NCBI GenBank assembly: GCA_012520195.1 | Contig: JAAYOS010000074.1 | Span: 1 to 44,270, forward strand | DNA: 44,270 nt | Source of the DNA: Clostridiales bacterium | Lineage (GTDB): Bacteria > Bacillota > Clostridia > Oscillospirales > JAAYOS01 | Reading direction: 5' to 3' | Part shown: positions 41,287-44,270 of the stretch, in pieces | How positions within the stretch are numbered: the first letter of the stretch is position 1 | Layout of the letters: every line of letters starts with the position of its first letter | The notes under the pieces: model-generated | What the model saw: only the letters and a program-made list of their open reading frames with translations | Told to the model about the DNA's origin: nothing | The model's database searches: none | Made by a program: the position numbers and the translations under genes

Positions 41287-42669
41287 CTAGACCGTGTGCA
41301 TCTCCTTCAAGCCCTGTTCCAAATCGAATTCACGAATAGCGTATCTATATTTACCTGATTTTCCTGCAGGTATCTCATCAACAAATGAGACAGAGATATC
41401 TGTGCCAGGTAATACATCTTTGATATTACGGATAAATGCGTCTGCTTCGGATACGGCGGAGTCGCTATGGAGTACGATATGTAGGCATGCACTTTGGGGT
41501 GAATGCTGTCTGATTTGAAATTTACTGATCGGGTTGTGGCTCCTAGCGATGTGACTAAACACATGTCCGTGTACGAGCTTACCGTCTATAGTCAGGAAGA
41601 CATCGTCCTCGCGGCCAACAACATTATCCATAAGGGGTAATCCGCGACCACAGGTGCATGCTTTATCAGAGAGGGCGATGCTGTCTCCTAACTTGTACCT
41701 TAGGCGAGGCATCGAGAAGTTGTTGAGGTCAGTGACTATTAGTGCGCCGTTTTCACCAATTGGCTGGTCCTCTGACGTTATGGGGTCGACTACCTCGAAG
41801 ACGGCGTTTTCTACAGTTATATGCATGCCACCGTGTTCACATTCGAAGGCCAGAATTCCTGCGTCCCTCGCCCCGTACTCATTTACTACACGGCATCCAA
41901 ATGCCGACTCTATAGCTTCTCTTTGAAAGTCATGAAGTGTTTCAGCTGTTGATACCACAGCCTTAGGCACAAAACTCAATCGAGCTTTCTCTTTGAGCAT
42001 CAGTATAGCGAAAGCGTGCAGAGCTGACGCATAGCCATAGAAGTATTCCGGTTTGAAACGCTCGATTCTGTTTATGTAATTGATAATCGAATCACTCTTT
42101 AGGGAATATGCCGGAATGATGATCCTGTTTTTCAGCCATCTCTCCTTAAGGTGGTAGGACTTCTGTTTCATTGAGTCGAGCTCGATGGGATTGCCCCATA
42201 TCATTACACTCCGGCTCCCGGGCGTAATACCGCTCCACGATAGACCGCGCCAGCGCGCCGCCTCATAGTGCTCAACGGTTCTCCTGTCCATATAGAAATT
42301 GAGAGGCTGGCCTGTTGAGCCGCCAGTGATGTTCGAAATTAAACTTGATTTATCTACCGTATCATTGATAAAGTTCTCAGAGGTGTCGCGGAAACGGTCC
42401 TTATCCAGAATCGGAATCTTCTTAAGAGCGGATATTGGGTTAGTCTCAATCTCATCTTTCAAGTAAGCATATGGCCTGTACGCCGGTACGTTTGCTATGC
42501 ACTCTAACAGAAGAGCCTTCAGCTTCTCCGTTTGCAACTCATTAAGCGCTTGTATTGTCATCTGCTGAGAGCTCGTTAACTCGGTAAGATACTTCCTTAT
42601 CCTATTTCCGTTTTTCTTTTCCATTACAGGGTAGAGGATATTTTCGATAAAAACCTTAACTAAATCCAA
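41287..42669 (-). CDS. CapK/PaaK-like adenylate-forming enzyme
   Basis: About 460 residues, AMP-binding superfamily, nearest to phenylacetate-CoA ligase and capsule CapK proteins. The phosphate loop is SNITGGSTGQPLNFYMD; AVVSTAETL, VVNEYGARDAGILAFEC and RYKLGD follow, and a C-terminal lid domain ends with IPAGKSGKYRY. ACTCGRGLP has the Cys pair seen in CapK relatives. Start: AAGGGGGAG is 9 bases before TTG 42669. An ATG at 42813 would add 48 residues unlike the family and lacks a ribosome site. No capsule genes adjoin it. Its leader holds an attenuator-like terminator and a perfect 13-bp tandem repeat. The acyl substrate is unknown. Confidence 0.82.
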   Translation of the reverse strand: MDLVKVFIENILYPVMEKKNGNRIRKYLTELTSSQQMTIQALNELQTEKLKALLLECIANVPAYRPYAYLKDEIETNPISALKKIPILDKDRFRDTSENFINDTVDKSSLISNITGGSTGQPLNFYMDRRTVEHYEAARWRGLSWSGITPGSRSVMIWGNPIELDSMKQKSYHLKERWLKNRIIIPAYSLKSDSIINYINRIERFKPEYFYGYASALHAFAILMLKEKARLSFVPKAVVSTAETLHDFQREAIESAFGCRVVNEYGARDAGILAFECEHGGMHITVENAVFEVVDPITSEDQPIGENGALIVTDLNNFSMPRLRYKLGDSIALSDKACTCGRGLPLMDNVVGREDDVFLTIDGKLVHGHVFSHIARSHNPISKFQIRQHSPQSACLHIVLHSDSAVSEADAFIRNIKDVLPGTDISVSFVDEIPAGKSGKYRYAIREFDLEQGLKEMHTV

Positions 42670-42692
42670 CTTGTTAGTCTCCCCCTTGTCTG

Positions 42693-42718
42693 TTTGATAT
42701 CGGGATTTGATATCGGGA
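42693..42718 (-). repeat. Perfect 13-bp tandem repeat upstream of the CapK-like gene
   Basis: TTTGATATCGGGA occurs twice, head to tail (42693-42705 and 42706-42718). Each copy contains the palindrome GATATC. The pair ends 13 bases from the gene's Shine-Dalgarno core. Confidence 0.9.
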
Positions 42719-42740
42719 AATATATGTAGGGATATATATC

Positions 42741-42771
42741 TAACAAAAACAATCCGGCATAGAGAGCCGGA
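42741..42771 (-). terminator. Leader terminator (possible attenuator) before the CapK-like gene
   Basis: TCCGGC and GCCGGA (42753-42758 with 42766-42771) form a 6-bp GC-rich stem with a 7-base loop. On the minus strand TTGTTTTTG follows. It lies between the promoter (42841-42869) and the start (42669), so it could end transcription early. Confidence 0.6.
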
Positions 42772-42840
42772 GAGAAATGAGATGTTACTCTGATAAGGAC
42801 AAATCAGCTGCATTGCTAGATATTACCGGGCACATAAATG

Positions 42841-42869
42841 ATTATATCGTGCCCCTATAGCTTTTGCAA
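42841..42869 (-). promoter_or_regulatory. SigA promoter upstream of the CapK-like gene
   Basis: Minus strand TTGCAA (42864-42869), 17-base spacer, TATAAT (42841-42846). The transcript would have a 165-base leader. Confidence 0.7.
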
Positions 42870-42928
42870 GTGCACATTATGTCGGATTATGGCGAATAGT
42901 TTTTGTAGAATAATGGCTCAATATTTTG

Positions 42929-42934
42929 TATAAT
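42929..42934 (+). promoter_or_regulatory. Candidate -10 element of the small gene at 42993
   Basis: A perfect TATAAT about 60 bases before the start codon. The nearest -35-like hexamer (TTGTAG, 42903-42908) is 20 bases away, so the promoter is uncertain. Confidence 0.35.
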
Positions 42935-42992
42935 AGAGTTGCGGCAGACATAATGACGAATCAACCGATGCGGAATATAAGGAGGACCCAAA

Positions 42993-43187
42993 ATGAGAAA
43001 AGGAAGGTTCTGTTTCGTTATCAGAGCATTGCAGGTCCTGTTGCTGAGTATAAGAATTGAGTTCAGCAGAAGGCGGTTGAAGAGAATCCATGCCCATAGT
43101 GAGTTTTCCTCTGAGTCTCTGATCGAGGCTAATAACAGACTATCATTGCTAGGCAATAGATGGATGGAGTTGAGAAAGGAAGCATAG
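42993..43187 (+). CDS. Small basic hypothetical protein
   Basis: 64 residues, not recognised. The N-terminal half is hydrophobic and basic (GRFCFVIRALQVLLLSIRIEF), then RRRLKRI and a polar helical C-terminal half (LIEANNRLSLLGNRWMELRKE). TAAGGAGG lies 8 bases before the ATG, and TATAAT is upstream; these are the main reasons to believe it. The size and terminal helix suggested Spo0E-like phosphatases, but the SQELD signature is missing. Could be a small membrane-associated regulator. Confidence 0.5.
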   Translation: MRKGRFCFVIRALQVLLLSIRIEFSRRRLKRIHAHSEFSSESLIEANNRLSLLGNRWMELRKEA

Positions 43188-43448
43188 GGCGGAGGTTTAT
43201 CGGTAGCAGCTTCCAGTGACAGCGTCTTGCCAATGTAAATTTCTGAATACTAGATTCAGATGCAGAATTCTAAAATAGGTTATTCTGTACCCAAATGGGA
43301 TTGATGTATACTAAATACAGCCTGAGAGCTTTTCGGTATGGACCTGATGAGTTTTATCGAAGAGCTCTCATATTTCATAGAAAAATATGTGCGTCTGACG
43401 GCGCACATACTAGTTAAGTTGAGATTTATGTAAGTGGTGTGGGTGTGG
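43188..43448. other. Intergenic stretch rich in small hairpins
   Basis: No gene is visible. In order: TCTGAAT/ATTCAGA (43242-43260), TGCAGAAT/ATTCTGTA (43261-43289, one G-U), TGTAT/ATACA (43305-43319), a 13-bp stem (43323-43335 with 43358-43370) around a 22-base loop, and the terminator at 43381-43409. The density is unusual and may reflect a structured RNA. Confidence 0.45.
43380..43409 (-). terminator. Intrinsic terminator of the 143-residue hypothetical gene
   Basis: TATGTGCG (43386-43393) pairs with CGCACATA (43402-43409); on the minus strand TTTTTC follows. It lies 40 bases after the stop at 43449. Confidence 0.75.
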
Positions 43449-43880
43449 TCAGCTTGCGGTCATTTCCTCTATTTCTTGCGTCTGGGTCAGATCTGAGAAA
43501 CTAATATTGTTTCTTTCAGCGAATTTCGATAAGAGTTTTTTATAGATGATAAACTCCTTGCCGCATGCCTTTTTTCCGATTACCAATGTCGGATATATTC
43601 CGGTTTCTGCTGCTTCCTCTGCGGTAATAAACTTCTGTACAGGGATTCTGGGAGTCTCAGAAAACTCAATAAGTATTTCCTCAGTTTCAACGTTGCGAAA
43701 AATTCGTCTTGCACTGGTTGGCTGAATAGTAATATTTCTAATCTTCTTGGTGTCAAAGGTCACGTTTACCGGTTCATCCTTTGAACTGGCAAACATTGAG
43801 ATCTCATCATTCTCAATGTTTAGAAAAATGCTCTTGTACTTCGGCAGTTCGCCCCTGGTTACTGCTGGCAAAATCATCAT
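43449..43880 (-). CDS. Hypothetical protein, 143 residues
   Basis: Not recognised. A soluble, mixed alpha/beta protein: beta-like N-terminal half (SIFLNIENDEISMFAS, VNVTFDTKKIRNITIQP, EILIEFSE), then EEAAETGIYPTLVIGKKACGKEFIIYKKLL and an acidic end. No signal peptide or membrane helix. Two ATGs in a row follow AAGGG at very short spacing (43880 and 43877). A good promoter (43924-43952) and terminator (43380-43409) frame it, so it is probably a real single gene. The first half could be a PilZ- or PH-like barrel, but I cannot support a call. Confidence 0.65.
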   Translation of the reverse strand: MMILPAVTRGELPKYKSIFLNIENDEISMFASSKDEPVNVTFDTKKIRNITIQPTSARRIFRNVETEEILIEFSETPRIPVQKFITAEEAAETGIYPTLVIGKKACGKEFIIYKKLLSKFAERNNISFSDLTQTQEIEEMTAS

Positions 43881-43923
43881 CCCTTCTCAACACATAACAT
43901 AAACAATACTATTAACCATATAA

Positions 43924-43952
43924 ATCCTAGCATGTTTGAATATATGTGTCAA
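43924..43952 (-). promoter_or_regulatory. SigA promoter of the 143-residue hypothetical gene
   Basis: Minus strand TTGACA (43947-43952), 17-base spacer and TAGGAT (43924-43929), with a leader of about 37 bases. Confidence 0.65.
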
Positions 43953-44031
43953 CGGGCAAATATTCGGATATTGTGACAAGAATATTGTGCATTGTGTCGA
44001 ACAAGTGAAAGGTAACGCTGAAATATTGATA

Positions 44032-44060
44032 TTGACATTTATCTGAGTCTGTTGTATCCT
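44032..44060 (+). promoter_or_regulatory. SigA promoter upstream of tRNA-Ser
   Basis: TTGACA (44032-44037), 17-base spacer and TATCCT (44055-44060). The tRNA begins about 110 bases after the predicted start, an unusually long leader. Confidence 0.65.
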
Positions 44061-44078
44061 ATTTAGGCGGATATTTTC

Positions 44079-44133
44079 CGGATAGGTGATTTGGACCTCG
44101 GGTCTAGAATTATCCTATCTGTGGTAGTTGAGC
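44079..44133 (+). other. Structured leader of the tRNA-Ser transcript
   Basis: GATAGG pairs with CCTATC (44082-44087 with 44116-44121), enclosing TTTGGACC/GGTCTAGA around a TCG loop (44091-44109). GTAG/CTAC follows at 44126-44138. No T-box consensus is seen. Confidence 0.35.
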
Positions 44134-44177
44134 TACAAAGCCGCAATTGCTTGTACAATGCAGTATGCGAAATATTT

Positions 44178-44270
44178 GGAGAAGTCGCGTAGCCTGGTCG
44201 AGCGCGCACGATTGGAAATCGTGTAGGCCCCAAAAGGGTCTCGAGGGTTCGAATCCCTCCTTCTCCGCCA
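44178..44270 (+). tRNA. tRNA-Ser, anticodon GGA
   Basis: A class II tRNA. Acceptor GGAGAAG pairs with CTTCTCC, discriminator G, encoded CCA. Anticodon loop TTGGAAA within CACGA/TCGTG gives GGA (reads UCC and UCU). The long variable arm (GGCCCCAAAAGGGTC region) and GGTTCGAATCC T-arm are as expected for tRNA-Ser. The CCA is the last three bases of the window. Confidence 0.97.

Noticed and set aside
42887-43156. 89-codon minus-strand frame
   Set aside because: It overlaps the plus-strand 64-residue gene, which has the better ribosome site and upstream -10 element.
43336-43362. CTGATGAG followed by CGAA, resembling a hammerhead ribozyme core
   Set aside because: The third core element is CGAAG rather than CGAAA, stem II would be a single base pair and stem I two or three, and there is no proper cleavage triplet. 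It is more likely the loop of an ordinary hairpin.
44061-44177. T-box or other known riboswitch before tRNA-Ser
   Set aside because: No T-box GGGTGGnACCGCG element or AGTA-type specifier loop; the leader structure fits no class I know.

Overview
The window looks like chromosome of an anaerobic, endospore-forming, motile member of the Clostridia (Firmicutes) with an S-layer. Sporulation is shown by spoIID, a spoIIQ-like LytM gene and gpr. A chemoreceptor gene sits behind a sigma-D-like promoter, and two secreted SLH proteins open the window. Shine-Dalgarno sites are strong, SigA-type promoters are AT-rich, and TTG/GTG starts are common. I cannot name a genus.

Layout. 1-75 carries DnaA-box-like 9-mers, possibly the edge of oriC. 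379-4786: two adjacent SLH-domain surface protein genes, the second with a strong promoter and a long structured leader. 4925-5119: decayed left end of an IS66-family element. 5497-12147 (minus): a DUF4015 putative glycoside hydrolase downstream of a complete rnfCDGEAB operon. 12342-14926 (minus): prmA and citrate synthase. 15083-17111: spoIID and spoIIQ-like genes, convergent. 17296-20817 (plus): a FemAB-type transferase, a divergent alanine racemase, a GlmU N-domain-only nucleotidyltransferase and a glyoxalase-fold protein. 20886-23266 (minus): an ABC exporter. 23487-25945: hisC, gpr and rpsT. 26270-28363: chemoreceptor. 28580-32782: lepA, hemW and a DUF3810 zincin-like membrane protein. 33253-37066 (minus): Na+-pumping decarboxylase operon oadA-oadG-biotin carrier-oadB, in which the carrier has two biotinyl domains. 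37465-40068: rpmH-rnpA-yidD-yidC-jag. 40178-42669 (minus): degV and a CapK/PaaK-like adenylate-forming enzyme with an attenuator-like leader. 42993-43880: two unrecognised small genes. 44178-44270: tRNA-Ser(GGA), whose CCA is the last base of the window.

How the genes fit together. Rnf (ferredoxin:NAD+ oxidoreductase) and the oxaloacetate-decarboxylase-type complex are both membrane ion pumps, and citrate synthase uses the same oxaloacetate pool, so the window points to Na+/H+-linked anaerobic bioenergetics. A second theme is the cell envelope: S-layer, SpoIID/SpoIIQ, FemX-like, Alr-like, GlmU-like and YidC. I found no CRISPR array, prophage, restriction system or intact transposon. The features most worth a second look are the tandem-biotinyl carrier, the interleaved hairpins in the S-layer mRNA leader, the promoter-terminator-repeat leader of the CapK-like gene, the Alr lacking the usual C-terminal motif, and RnfG with a repetitive N-terminal tail and a second flavinylation-like motif.
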